58,424 bases of DNA from DASRQK01 sp964436635 (GCA_964436635.1 CAYTDM010000013.1:1-58424); one strand, 5' to 3'; shown: positions 33,756 to 42,702, counted from the stretch's first letter. Numbers and translations are program-made. Notes: generated from the sequence alone by a model not told the origin.

Positions 33756-35659
33756 TTCTTCAAGTGCTCATCAAAAAACTTACCCAATTCTTCATAAAAT
33801 TGTATCAAATTCTCTTCTTTCCTGAAAAACCTACCCTCTTCTTCTCTTAACATGTACTTAACAGGGATATTTCTATTTTGAAGTTTTTTGACAAATTGGT
33901 TTGTTTCGGTCACACTACTTTTAGAATCCTTTCCTCCTTGAGCGATAAACACCGGAATATTTACATTATCAGAATGAAAAACAGGTGACATCGCTTTGAT
34001 CAAATCAGACTCCGTTTCTGGGTTTCCAATAATTTCATAATACATCTGCAAATGTGGTTTCAGATGTGGTGGAATTTCCTTTAATTGAGTAAATAAATTG
34101 GTAAACCCTCCATACGATGCTGCAGCAGCGTACAAAGAGGAATTAAAGCAAGCTGCATGTAATGCAGAATAGCCCCCAAAACCCATTCCAAAAATGCCAA
34201 TCCGTTTAGGATCAGCTATTTTTTCATTAATTAACCATTCAACACCTTCTGTAATATCGTCTTGAATTTTGCCCCCCCATTCTTTAAAACCAGCTGAACG
34301 GAATGATTTACCATATCCGGCTGACCCCCTATAATTCAATTGGAACACTGCATAGCCTCGATTAGCAAAAAACTGAACTTCAGAACTATATCCCCAAGAA
34401 TTACGATCACTTGGTCCCGGATGCGGATACACGATCACAGGTAAATTTTGGCTTGGAGCATTATTTGGCATGGTTAAATATCCATGTAAACGGATCCCAT
34501 CCTTGGTCACAAAAGAGACCGGTCGCATCACAGCCAACTCCAATTCATTTAATTTAGGATTGGTCTCAGATAATTTAACAAGTTTATTTTGGACACCGTC
34601 GTAATAATAAAAAACGCCCGGATTTCTATCCGTAAACGCATTGATAATCAAGCGATGATTAGCCCAAGATTCGTCAATTACACGCACATCGTATCCTGGC
34701 AGGCGTTCTTCGATCCGCTCAAACATCATTCGCGCAGAATCATCTAAAAAATGTCGATCCCTTTTCCAGGTGAAGTAATACGCATAGGACATCGTGCCTT
34801 TATTACGAGCGTAGCCTCCTGATGCCACATCTACTTCCGTGTGACTGAATAAAAGATTGGTTTCTTTTTGGCTCTCCAAATCAAATTCCACTAAACTTAT
34901 TTTATCTCTACCTAAGTTAGATAAGGCGAAAATGTGGTTCTTTTTTCCTTGCACAAACCCTAATGGGTTAATGGTCGTATGAAAGGAGTTACTTGAAATT
35001 ACTTTAAATTGATCCTGTTCACTTGGTCTATATAAAATGGATTCTTGCACACTATCACTTGCGATCGCTAAACGCAATTTTCCATCTAAATCTGCGATCC
35101 AACGAATGATATTTCCCGGATTTTCACCTATGAGTTCCTTTTTACCCTGAGGCACATTTAAACGATACACATCAAACATGGATGAATCGCGTTCATTGGA
35201 AGTAATCAAAACTTCTTCATGATTGGAATACACGGAAGATAAAAATCGAACTCTTGATTTTGAAGGCGGCAATACAGGTTTTATCAAATGATTATCTAAA
35301 TCGATCGCATAAAGCTGTGTCATGTCACTCGAAGGTGCATTGCTGGTAAATAATAATAAAGAATCGGTCGCCCAAAAATAAGAAAGGACATTTGTCGCAC
35401 TATCACTCACTAATAGTGGAGTAGAATCGTCCAGCAACATGTCTTGCACATAGATTTTTCTGTTTTTATTATTTCCAACCTTTAAATAGGAAACATATCG
35501 ACCATCTGGTGAGATCCGAAAGTTTGATTTTTCTACACTTGGGAAAAAGTCATCAACAGGAATCCGATTGGATTCTACGAATTGACAGCCCCAAAGCGTA
35601 AACAGTATGAGTGTACTGAGAAATAAAAGTTGAAAAATGAACTTAACTCTATATACCAT
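33752..35659 (-). CDS. S9-family peptidase-like lipoprotein lacking catalytic Ser and His
   Basis: 635 residues. Lipobox LWGC with Cys25, so a lipoprotein. Residues about 45-370 form a WD/beta-propeller-like N-terminal domain, and 380-635 an alpha/beta-hydrolase domain closely resembling S9 prolyl-oligopeptidase-type enzymes (QFFANRGYAVFQLNYRGSAG). The nucleophile motif, normally G-x-S-Y-G-G-Y, reads G-M-G-F-G-G-Y, so Gly493 replaces Ser. The catalytic Asp578 is kept (GGKDSKSSV). The His in the usual EGHGF reads EGRFF, so Arg610 replaces it. The frame is otherwise intact. It is therefore probably not a working peptidase. First gene of an operon with a histidine kinase and response regulator; a peptide-binding sensor role is inferred. 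Confidence 0.88.
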   Translation of the reverse strand: MVYRVKFIFQLLFLSTLILFTLWGCQFVESNRIPVDDFFPSVEKSNFRISPDGRYVSYLKVGNNKNRKIYVQDMLLDDSTPLLVSDSATNVLSYFWATDSLLLFTSNAPSSDMTQLYAIDLDNHLIKPVLPPSKSRVRFLSSVYSNHEEVLITSNERDSSMFDVYRLNVPQGKKELIGENPGNIIRWIADLDGKLRLAIASDSVQESILYRPSEQDQFKVISSNSFHTTINPLGFVQGKKNHIFALSNLGRDKISLVEFDLESQKETNLLFSHTEVDVASGGYARNKGTMSYAYYFTWKRDRHFLDDSARMMFERIEERLPGYDVRVIDESWANHRLIINAFTDRNPGVFYYYDGVQNKLVKLSETNPKLNELELAVMRPVSFVTKDGIRLHGYLTMPNNAPSQNLPVIVYPHPGPSDRNSWGYSSEVQFFANRGYAVFQLNYRGSAGYGKSFRSAGFKEWGGKIQDDITEGVEWLINEKIADPKRIGIFGMGFGGYSALHAACFNSSLYAAAASYGGFTNLFTQLKEIPPHLKPHLQMYYEIIGNPETESDLIKAMSPVFHSDNVNIPVFIAQGGKDSKSSVTETNQFVKKLQNRNIPVKYMLREEEGRFFRKEENLIQFYEELGKFFDEHLKK

Positions 35660-35738
35660 TAAATCAAAGATGTAAAAATTTAGGCTAAATGATGGTTTGC
35701 AACCTATTTTTTACATGATATTCACGTATATTCGCACC

Positions 35739-36041
35739 ATGTATCTTTATAACATCACCATCATTACAGAAGTTGATTTAGCTGTTGAAGTTACCAATCA
35801 AATTAAACATTTGCAAGATCATCATGCAAAATTATCTCCGAATGCTCCATTACATTTTTTGAAAATGTTGGATTCACCTCACGATGGAGAAACTTTTTGC
35901 ATACAACTGCAAGTCCAAAGAAGGGAAGAATTGGAAAGCTTTCAATCGGCTTCATTAATGAGTTGGCAACAAAATTTGGCCCAGCTGCACCCAGGCAAGG
36001 TCCTGTTTTTTGAAAGTATTATGGAATATTTGAACGATTAA
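35739..36041 (+). CDS. DUF4286-family protein
   Basis: 100 residues from the ATG at 35739. An in-frame start further upstream gives a longer N terminus, but MYLYNITIITEVDLAVE is the normal start of this family. Small soluble protein with a ferredoxin-like fold pattern, no known function, widespread in Bacteroidota. Its stop is one base before the rfbC start, so the two are co-transcribed. Confidence 0.85.
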   Translation: MYLYNITIITEVDLAVEVTNQIKHLQDHHAKLSPNAPLHFLKMLDSPHDGETFCIQLQVQRREELESFQSASLMSWQQNLAQLHPGKVLFFESIMEYLND

Positions 36042-36042
36042 G

Positions 36043-36594
36043 ATGAATATCAAAAAGGGACCCATTGACGGCATTTTAATGATCGAACACCAAGTTTGGA
36101 AAGACGATCGTGGAAGTTTTTTGGAAACTTTTAATGAATCATCCTTTGAAGCAAGTGGCTTACCTATCGATTTTGTGCAAGACAACCAATCCATTTCAAA
36201 GTTAGGTGTGATTCGTGGATTGCATGCCCAATCAGGAGCTCATGCACAAGGAAAACTTATTCGAGTCGTTAAGGGTCGTGTTTGGGACGTGGTCGTGGAT
36301 ATACGAAAAGACGCCCCAACCTTTGGTCAACATGCCGGTTTTTATCTGTCTGAGGAAGAGGCGGTATCCGTTTGGATTCCACCTGGATTTCTACATGGCT
36401 TTATCAGCTTAGCAGAGGGCACCCTATTCTCCTACAAAGTCACGGGAAAATATGACCCATCAAAAGAAATCGGGGTGCGTTATGACGACCCTCAGTTATC
36501 CATTCAATGGCCGACTTTGCCTACCCCCTACCTTTTATCTGAGAAAGATTTAAAATTACCCCTGTTCCGAGATTTAGATCTCCTCAATTCTTAA
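36043..36594 (+). CDS. rfbC: dTDP-4-dehydrorhamnose 3,5-epimerase
   Basis: 183 residues, normal length. The cupin core carries the base His in IRGLHAQ, GKLIRVVKGRVWDVVVDIR, and the IPPGFLHGF segment. Makes dTDP-4-keto-L-rhamnose for surface polysaccharide. The usual RGLHYQ is RGLHAQ here. rfbA, rfbB and rfbD are not adjacent. The gene ends inside a perfect inverted repeat. Confidence 0.93.
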   Translation: MNIKKGPIDGILMIEHQVWKDDRGSFLETFNESSFEASGLPIDFVQDNQSISKLGVIRGLHAQSGAHAQGKLIRVVKGRVWDVVVDIRKDAPTFGQHAGFYLSEEEAVSVWIPPGFLHGFISLAEGTLFSYKVTGKYDPSKEIGVRYDDPQLSIQWPTLPTPYLLSEKDLKLPLFRDLDLLNS

Positions 36595-36678
36595 GATCAC
36601 TATGATCTTAAGGGCTTCGAAATGATATAAATATTAAGGTCATCATATAGGCATTATAATCTTATAGCCATTAAGGTC
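36590..36678. repeat. inverted repeat and direct repeats after rfbC
   Basis: CTTAAGATCA (36590-36599) and TGATCTTAAG (36603-36612) form a perfect 10-bp palindrome with a three-base spacer; the rfbC stop codon is within the first arm. ATTAAGGTCA then occurs at 36633-36642 and again at 36669-36678. There is no T run after the palindrome, so a standard terminator is not supported. Confidence 0.7.
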
Positions 36679-36704
36679 ACGTAGGAATTAAAATCTTTAA
36701 ACGC

Positions 36705-38279
36705 CTAATTTTTTACCGGCTTATAAACGACTGAACGCGTATAAGATGACGGATAAGCACCTGCTTGCAATAAAGCTGGCCTTAGCACGAACTCCACCGT
36801 CATAGACGCGAGTTCCCCATTCTTGCCTTTTGTAAAATACACAAACTCTTCTCGCATGGCTGGATTTCTCCAAACCGCTCTAAAAGTATCATGATGCCAA
36901 TGTTCTAAATCTGCCACAACTTCTTCATTGTCCCATAAAATCAATTCTAATTGATTTGCCTGATTTAGTCTCACTTCCGCAGATTCATAGGCTGGGTGTT
37001 CAAATTTTACCGCATAATGGCTTAAAGGTAAACTTGGAACCGTGTTGGGTACGCGTGCTGCATGAATGGCTTCTCTCTGTCTGGTAGCAGACTGAAGGCT
37101 TCTTTGGTACCCATCAAAATATCGTTGTTGCCAATCCACTGAGTTTTTACCTATGAATGCATCCATGACAGTATATGCAAGGGCATCACCTAATTGATTA
37201 AATGAATTTCCTACCACAATAATGCCAAGGTTCTGATCAGGCATTAAGTAAGCAGCTGTGTTAAAACCATCTGTGGCACCGCCATGCGTCAGTACTCGAT
37301 GACCTTCATAATCTAAGATATTCCAGCCTAAGCCATAAGTCGTCTGGCTACCATATGGATTATTTGAAGGCCGAACTACTTGAGACTTATGAATCTCAGC
37401 CATTTGTGCCTTTGAAATATACGTTTTACCTTCATACACACCTGGCTCACCTAATTGTAAAATTAACCATTTCGCCACATCTTTCACCGAGGCGTTGATC
37501 CCGCCTGCTGGTCCTGCATTATCCCAATTTCTACGAGGAATAGGTACCACTTTACCTTCGATGTATTGGTGTGGCCAAGCGGCATTGGAGGCATCATTTA
37601 GGCTCAAAATACTCGTATTACTTTTCATGCCCAAGGGCTGAAAAATGCGTTCAGCCAAAAACTCATCCCAGGTTTTTCCAGAAACATATTCTATGACCTG
37701 TCCGGCAACAGAATACATCATATTGCTATACACATAGGAGGTCCTAAACGGTTGCTCAAAGTCCATATAGCGTAAGCGATAAATGAGTTCATCGCGCGAT
37801 CTGCCACTCATAAACTGCAAACGATTTCCGATCATGCGGCCTAAGCCAACGCGATGTGTAAGCGCATCACGCACCGTCACTTGGCTGGTCACCCAAGGAT
37901 CGCTTAATGCAAACCAAGGAATCACATCTACTATTTTTGTATCCCAGGTAATTTTGCCCTCGTCCACCAACATGGCTAATGCGGCTGCAGTAATATTCTT
38001 GCTGACGGATGCAATTCCAAACAGGGTTTCATCGTTCACAGGCTCGTTTGCCCCCAATTTTTTGACCCCAAAACCTTTCGAATAAAAGACTTTCCCATCC
38101 TTAACGATGGCAATGGCCAAACCAGGAATTTGCCAATCTTCCATTCCTTTTTTAATTGTTAATTCAAAATCTTGGGGAAGTGGGTGCTGTGCATTTGCTA
38201 CTTGAATAGAAGCTAATTGAAAGCAAGCGAAAAAGATGATCGAAAAAACGAAGCGCAAAAAGCCATAATTCCTGTTCAT
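36705..38279 (-). CDS. exported serine hydrolase, class C beta-lactamase family
   Basis: 524 residues with a signal peptide (about 1-30). Penicillin-binding motifs are intact: SxxK at Ser91-Lys94 (SVSK), Y-S-N near residue 184, and HGG near 330 in place of KTG. An extra C-terminal domain of about 100 residues (from about 415) is of the DUF3471 kind. In Bacteroidota such proteins are peptidases or esterases far more often than antibiotic-resistance enzymes, so the substrate is open. Read from a consensus promoter at 38311-38341. Confidence 0.9.
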   Translation of the reverse strand: MNRNYGFLRFVFSIIFFACFQLASIQVANAQHPLPQDFELTIKKGMEDWQIPGLAIAIVKDGKVFYSKGFGVKKLGANEPVNDETLFGIASVSKNITAAALAMLVDEGKITWDTKIVDVIPWFALSDPWVTSQVTVRDALTHRVGLGRMIGNRLQFMSGRSRDELIYRLRYMDFEQPFRTSYVYSNMMYSVAGQVIEYVSGKTWDEFLAERIFQPLGMKSNTSILSLNDASNAAWPHQYIEGKVVPIPRRNWDNAGPAGGINASVKDVAKWLILQLGEPGVYEGKTYISKAQMAEIHKSQVVRPSNNPYGSQTTYGLGWNILDYEGHRVLTHGGATDGFNTAAYLMPDQNLGIIVVGNSFNQLGDALAYTVMDAFIGKNSVDWQQRYFDGYQRSLQSATRQREAIHAARVPNTVPSLPLSHYAVKFEHPAYESAEVRLNQANQLELILWDNEEVVADLEHWHHDTFRAVWRNPAMREEFVYFTKGKNGELASMTVEFVLRPALLQAGAYPSSYTRSVVYKPVKN

Positions 38280-38310
38280 AATGCCCTGTGTTTGGTCCTG
38301 GTTAAACCAC

Positions 38311-38341
38311 CAAACCTACTAATTTTCCAAGGAAAATACAA
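38311..38341 (-). promoter_or_regulatory. Bacteroidota-type promoter for the serine hydrolase gene
   Basis: Minus strand TTG (38341-38339), 20 bases, TAGGTTTG (38318-38311), 31 bases before the start codon. Confidence 0.7.
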
Positions 38342-38383
38342 GAATCACGTACTGCTAAGCAGTAAAATTAAGGTAAAAAGGGC

Positions 38384-38806
38384 TTATTTGTCTTTATTTT
38401 GCAGGGCAATGGCGTATAATTTCATTTGTTTTACCATTGACAAAAGTCCGTTTGCACGGGTAGGTGATAAATGCTCTTTTAAGCCAATTTGATCAATAAA
38501 GTACAAGTCGGCAGTGGCAATTTCAGCAGGAGTATGTCCAGATAATACCTTCACCATTAAACTAACTAACCCTTTCGTGATGATGGCATCGCTGTCTGCG
38601 GTGAAAAGAACTTTTCCGTCTACATAATCTGCGTGGAGCCATACTTTCGATTGGCATCCAGCTATGAGGCGGTCATCTGTTTTGTATTCTTCAGAAATAA
38701 TAGGTAACTCCTTGCCTAATTGGATAATGTACTCATATTTTGACATCCAATCCTCATAGAATGAGAAATCTTCTATTAATTCGTCTTGAACTGCGTTAAT
38801 ATCCAT
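38384..38806 (-). CDS. sufE: SufE-family sulfur acceptor
   Basis: 140 residues, the family's usual length. Persulfide-accepting Cys51 lies in LIAGCQSKVWL, at the same position as in Escherichia coli SufE. It takes sulfur from the cysteine desulfurase SufS and stimulates it, supplying Fe-S cluster assembly. Encoded 14 bases after sufS on the same strand. SufB, SufC and SufD are not in the window. Confidence 0.94.
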   Translation of the reverse strand: MDINAVQDELIEDFSFYEDWMSKYEYIIQLGKELPIISEEYKTDDRLIAGCQSKVWLHADYVDGKVLFTADSDAIITKGLVSLMVKVLSGHTPAEIATADLYFIDQIGLKEHLSPTRANGLLSMVKQMKLYAIALQNKDK

Positions 38807-38820
38807 GATCTTTGAATTGT

Positions 38821-40047
38821 TTACTGCAACATATCAGCGGCCTTTTGAACCCCTGCAACCAACACATCGATGTCTTCTTTCGTGTTATACATCGCGAAGG
38901 ATGCGCGAACTGTGCCTGGAATATTCCATTTATCCATAATGGGTTGAGTACAATGATGTCCTGTTCGAACCGCAACCCCTAATTTATCCAAAATCACACC
39001 TACATCATAAGGATGCAAGTCGTTAATTAAAAAGGAAACTACGCCAGATTTATGGGGCGAAGTTCCAATAATTCTTAATCCTGGAATGGTTAATAATTGT
39101 TCAGTAGCATAATGAAGCAGGTTCTCTTCATAAGCATGGATCGCGGGCAATCCTACCTGTTGAATATAGTCCACCGCATACCCCAATACAATACCAGCTT
39201 CGATATTTGGTGTCCCTGCCTCAAACTTAAAGGGCAAATCATTATAGGTCGTTTTTTCAAAACTAACCTGTTTTATCATATCTCCACCACCTTGATAAGG
39301 TGGCATGGCATTTAACCAGTTTTCTTTGCCATAAAGAATCCCTACCCCCGTAGGCCCATACATTTTATGTCCTGAAAACACTAAAAAATCGACATCAAGG
39401 GCTTGAACATCGATTTGCATGTGATGCACGGCTTGCGCAGCATCCAATAATACAGGAACACCCAAAGCATGTGCTTCATTAATGATGGCTTCCACGGGAT
39501 TAATGGTTCCAAGAGAATTCGACACATATGTGACGGCCACCAGCTTTGTACGCTCATTTAGCAATTTCTTATATGCATCCATGTCCAGCACGCCACGATC
39601 GTCCATTGGAATCACGCGCAAGGTAGCTTGCTTTTCCTCACATAACATTTGCCACGGCACGATGTTCGAATGATGTTCCATTTCAGAGATGATAATTTCA
39701 TCTCCGGGATGCACAAACTGCTTTCCATAAGAATGGGCCACCAAATTGATACCTCCTGTGGTTCCAGACGTAAAAATGACTTCGTCATCCTTTTTTGCAT
39801 TGATGAATTGGCGAATTTTACCTCTGGAGACTTCATAAGCATCCGTAGCAAGCTGACTTAAATGGTGCACGCCACGGTGAATATTGCTATTGTAATCGTA
39901 GTAGTAGTGGTTCATCGCGTCCAACACCATAGTAGGCTTTTGTGTAGTCGCACCATTGTCTAAATAAACCAATGGACGGCCATTCACTTCCCTCTTTAAT
40001 AAAGGAAAATCCGCACGTATTTGATGAATTGGAAATTGATCTGCCAT
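38821..40047 (-). CDS. sufS: cysteine desulfurase SufS
   Basis: 408 residues, group II desulfurase. PLP Lys near residue 227 (FSGHKMYGPTGVG), catalytic Cys near 363 in the short loop RTGHHCTQPIM, and EMEHHSNIVPW. Removes sulfur from cysteine as a persulfide. Paired with sufE. It follows eno on the same strand with a gap of 34 bases filled largely by a duplication of the eno end, so it may share the eno transcript. AGGAG lies close to the ATG. Confidence 0.95.
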   Translation of the reverse strand: MADQFPIHQIRADFPLLKREVNGRPLVYLDNGATTQKPTMVLDAMNHYYYDYNSNIHRGVHHLSQLATDAYEVSRGKIRQFINAKKDDEVIFTSGTTGGINLVAHSYGKQFVHPGDEIIISEMEHHSNIVPWQMLCEEKQATLRVIPMDDRGVLDMDAYKKLLNERTKLVAVTYVSNSLGTINPVEAIINEAHALGVPVLLDAAQAVHHMQIDVQALDVDFLVFSGHKMYGPTGVGILYGKENWLNAMPPYQGGGDMIKQVSFEKTTYNDLPFKFEAGTPNIEAGIVLGYAVDYIQQVGLPAIHAYEENLLHYATEQLLTIPGLRIIGTSPHKSGVVSFLINDLHPYDVGVILDKLGVAVRTGHHCTQPIMDKWNIPGTVRASFAMYNTKEDIDVLVAGVQKAADMLQ

Positions 40048-40066
40048 AAACTCCTACCTCTACCGC

Positions 40067-40096
40067 TTATTTACAAATAAATTATTTACGAATAAA
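40067..40096. repeat. 15-bp tandem duplication of the eno 3' end including its stop
   Basis: Contiguous units 40067-40081 and 40082-40096 differ at one base. The right-hand unit encodes the last four eno residues and stop; the left-hand unit would read the same with one change, so the stop codon is present twice in frame. Confidence 0.9.
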
Positions 40097-41377
40097 TTTA
40101 AAGGATTTACCCAAAAATTTAGCTTGGGATCCTAATTCTTCTTCAATTCTTAATAACTGATTATACTTAGCGATCCGATCCGATCTGGATGCTGATCCCG
40201 TTTTAATTTGCCCACAATTTAAAGCTACCGCCAAATCCGCAATGGTGGTGTCTTCCGTTTCACCTGAGCGGTGCGACATCACAGACGTATAGCCATTAGT
40301 TTGCGCCATGTTCACTGCATCGATGGTCTCTGAAAGAGATCCAATTTGGTTCACCTTCACCAAAATTGAATTCGCAGTATCTTGTTCTATTCCTTGTTGT
40401 AGTCGTTTTGTATTGGTCACAAACAAATCATCCCCTACTAATTGAACAAAATCCCCTATTTTATCGGTTAATAATTTCCAACCTGACCAATCGTCCTCGT
40501 GCATCCCATCTTCTATGGAAATAATTGGATATTTTTCAGCCAAATTTGCTAAATAGTTAGCTTGTTCTTCACTGCTGAGAACGGCTCCAGAAGCACCTTC
40601 AAATTTCGTATAATCGTATTGACCGTTTACATAAAATTCTGAGGCTGCGCAATCTAAGGCTAAGTAAATGTCTTCACCCGCTTTGTAGCCTGCCTTTTCA
40701 ATGGCAGATAAAATGGTTTCAATGGCATCTTCTGTACCGGCAAAGGTTGGAGCAAAACCTCCTTCATCACCGACAGCCGTAGAAAGTCCGCGATCGTGCA
40801 AAATTTTCTTTAAGTTATGGAATACTTCCGTGCCCCAACGCAAAGCTTCTGAGAAACTTGGAGCGCCTGCAGGCATGATCATAAACTCTTGGAATGCGAT
40901 CGGAGCATCTGAGTGTGCGCCGCCATTCACAATGTTCATCATCGGGATTGGTAGTGTGTTTGCATTTACACCACCTATATAACGATATAATGGTTGGCGG
41001 CTTTCTTGCGCGGCAGCTTTTGCGACAGCTAAAGAAACACCTAATATGGCATTCGCGCCAAATTTTCCTTTATTTTCAGTTCCGTCTAATTCAATTAACA
41101 AACGATCAATCCCGTTTTGCTCGAACACATCGATGCCTTCTAAGGCTTCTGCAATGGGACCATTCACGTGCTTAACTGCATTTAACACGCCTTTCCCAAG
41201 GTATGTTTCGGCGTCCCCATCCCTCAATTCGACAGCTTCATGGGCACCTGTCGAGGCACCAGAAGGGACTGCTGCACGGCCCACATAGCCGTTTTGCGTC
41301 GTTACTTCAACTTCAATCGTTGGGTTCCCACGCGAATCTAAAATTTGTCGCGCGTGTACATCTATAATTAAGCTCAT
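40082..41377 (-). CDS. eno: enolase (phosphopyruvate hydratase)
   Basis: 431 residues. Glycolytic interconversion of 2-phosphoglycerate and phosphoenolpyruvate. ARQILDSRGNPTIEVEV and GASTGAHEAVELRDGD at the N terminus, metal-binding Asp/Glu residues in LALDCAASEFY, SIEDGMHEDDW and LVGDDLFVTN, the catalytic Lys in ILVKVNQIGSL, and the SHRSGETEDT motif are all present. Consensus promoter at 41406-41437. Confidence 0.98.
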   Translation of the reverse strand: MSLIIDVHARQILDSRGNPTIEVEVTTQNGYVGRAAVPSGASTGAHEAVELRDGDAETYLGKGVLNAVKHVNGPIAEALEGIDVFEQNGIDRLLIELDGTENKGKFGANAILGVSLAVAKAAAQESRQPLYRYIGGVNANTLPIPMMNIVNGGAHSDAPIAFQEFMIMPAGAPSFSEALRWGTEVFHNLKKILHDRGLSTAVGDEGGFAPTFAGTEDAIETILSAIEKAGYKAGEDIYLALDCAASEFYVNGQYDYTKFEGASGAVLSSEEQANYLANLAEKYPIISIEDGMHEDDWSGWKLLTDKIGDFVQLVGDDLFVTNTKRLQQGIEQDTANSILVKVNQIGSLSETIDAVNMAQTNGYTSVMSHRSGETEDTTIADLAVALNCGQIKTGSASRSDRIAKYNQLLRIEEELGSQAKFLGKSFKFIRK

Positions 41378-41405
41378 AGTAGAATTTACTTATCTATCAA
41401 AAAGC

Positions 41406-41437
41406 CAAAAATACTTAAAATTTACTCCAAAAACAAA
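41406..41437 (-). promoter_or_regulatory. Bacteroidota-type promoter for eno
   Basis: Minus strand TTTG (41437-41434), 20 bases, TATTTTTG (41413-41406), 28 bases before the start codon. Confidence 0.75.
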
Positions 41438-41460
41438 TGATTCAGACAGGAAACAAGGCA

Positions 41461-42561
41461 TTAATCTGCTAACATTCGTACAAATTGATCAAATAAATAA
41501 TTGGCATCATTTGGTCCTGGAGAAGCTTCTGGGTGGTACTGTACAGAGAACGCTGGCTTTCCGATTACCCGAATACCTTCGATCGATTGATCGTTTAAGT
41601 TCACGTGTGTAATTTCTACCTTATCGGATGCATGTACGTCCTCAGCAACCACTCCGAAACCATGATTTTGACTGGTGATCTCACAGCTGTTTTCAATAAT
41701 GTTTTTAACCGGATGGTTACAACCGCGGTGACCATTAAACATTTTCTCCGTACGAATGCCGTTTGCTAACGCCAATAATTGGTGACCCAGGCAAATGCCA
41801 AACATGGGAGCGTTCGCTGCTAATACTTTTTGAACCGTTGCAACGGCATAATCCATTGCAGACGGATCTCCAGGGCCATTAGAGATAAAGTATCCATCTG
41901 GATTCCATGCAGCCATTTCCTCGAAACTCGTTTTGGCTGGAAACACTTTCATGTACACATCGCGATTCGCAAAGTTTCTTAAAATATTCTCTTTCACACC
42001 TAAATCCAACACGGCAATTTTATATTTTGCATCCTCATTTCCATAAAAATAAGGTACTTTTGTAGACACAATAGAGGATAATTCCAAACCTGCCATAGAA
42101 GGTATGCCGGCTAATTTTTGTTTTAACGCGTCCAAATCCAGGATTTCTGAAGAAATGATTGCATTCATGGCACCTTTATTGCGGATGTGACGAACTAAAG
42201 AACGCGTATCAATATCAGAAATACCAACTACATTGCCTTCTTCGAAAAAATGCTGTAGGGATTCGTTGGACATTTTTCTGCTGTAATCGATGTTATAATT
42301 TTTACAAACTAAGCCAGCGATTTGAATCTGATTAGACTCCGACTCTTCTTGACGAATACCATAATTCCCAATATGTGCATTGGTGGTGATCATGATTTGA
42401 CCATAATAAGAGGGATCAGTGAAAATTTCTTGATAACCCGTCATTCCGGTGTTAAAGCAAATTTCACCTGTAGTTGTACCAATTTTTCCTGCGGCTTTAC
42501 CGTAGAAAACTGTACCATCTTCCAGCAACAAAATAGCGGGTAATTTACTGTAATAAGTCAT
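41461..42561 (-). CDS. carA: carbamoyl-phosphate synthase small (glutaminase) subunit
   Basis: 366 residues. N-terminal CarA domain (LLLEDGTVFYGKAAG) and C-terminal class I glutamine amidotransferase with nucleophile Cys near 256 (MFGICLGHQLLALA) and the HPEASPGP His/Glu pair. Supplies ammonia to CarB for carbamoyl phosphate, used in pyrimidine and arginine synthesis. carB is not adjacent. Its start codon overlaps the stop of an upstream leader frame that runs through a terminator-like hairpin, so attenuation control is likely. Confidence 0.96.
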   Translation of the reverse strand: MTYYSKLPAILLLEDGTVFYGKAAGKIGTTTGEICFNTGMTGYQEIFTDPSYYGQIMITTNAHIGNYGIRQEESESNQIQIAGLVCKNYNIDYSRKMSNESLQHFFEEGNVVGISDIDTRSLVRHIRNKGAMNAIISSEILDLDALKQKLAGIPSMAGLELSSIVSTKVPYFYGNEDAKYKIAVLDLGVKENILRNFANRDVYMKVFPAKTSFEEMAAWNPDGYFISNGPGDPSAMDYAVATVQKVLAANAPMFGICLGHQLLALANGIRTEKMFNGHRGCNHPVKNIIENSCEITSQNHGFGVVAEDVHASDKVEITHVNLNDQSIEGIRVIGKPAFSVQYHPEASPGPNDANYLFDQFVRMLAD

Positions 42562-42698
42562 TTGAGTGGGTAAATGTTAAAATCAAAAAAAAAGCCCTGA
42601 ACGGGCTGACGAAATGTAATAAATAGTGAATCAGTGATGGCTTGAGGGCCCTCTTCGAACGATGCAGTTACCTGGTTCTGAGAAATCACATTTTTCAC
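42558..42698 (-). CDS. possible carA leader peptide (46 codons, GTG start)
   Basis: From the GTG at 42698 the frame stays open for 46 codons, passes through the hairpin and T run at 42607-42585 (the T run supplies three Phe codons), and its TGA overlaps the carA ATG as ATGA. The frame is also open back to an ATG at 42713, but that ATG abuts the -7 promoter element and is probably not transcribed. The arrangement resembles the pyrL leader of enterobacterial pyrBI. No homology is known to me, and an open frame of this length by chance is not excluded. Confidence 0.45.
   Translation of the reverse strand: MKNVISQNQVTASFEEGPQAITDSLFITFRQPVQGFFFDFNIYPLK
42585..42607 (-). terminator. terminator-like hairpin in the carA leader
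   Basis: Minus strand AGCCC (42607-42603), loop GTTCA, GGGCT (42597-42593), then nine T (42593-42585), 24 bases before the carA start. Stem is short but G-C rich. GGGC at 42651-42648 could pair with GCCC of the left arm as an antiterminator. Confidence 0.7.
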
Positions 42699-42702
42699 GC
42701 TA

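Noticed and set aside
34150..34200. Ser498 (GGYS) as an alternative nucleophile in the S9-like protein
   Set aside because: It is five residues past the nucleophile elbow and is an ordinary position in active relatives; the His is missing as well.
36705..38279. Acquired antibiotic-resistance beta-lactamase
   Set aside because: Length, C-terminal extra domain and context are those of chromosomal serine hydrolases; no mobile element or resistance gene adjoins.
40047..40060. AGGAG before sufS as a third strong Shine-Dalgarno site
   Set aside because: Only five bases match and it is three bases from the ATG, too close for efficient use.
42562..42700. PyrR-binding loop or known riboswitch in the carA leader
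   Set aside because: I could not find the conserved PyrR loop or any riboswitch core I know; only the hairpin, T run and open frame are supported.
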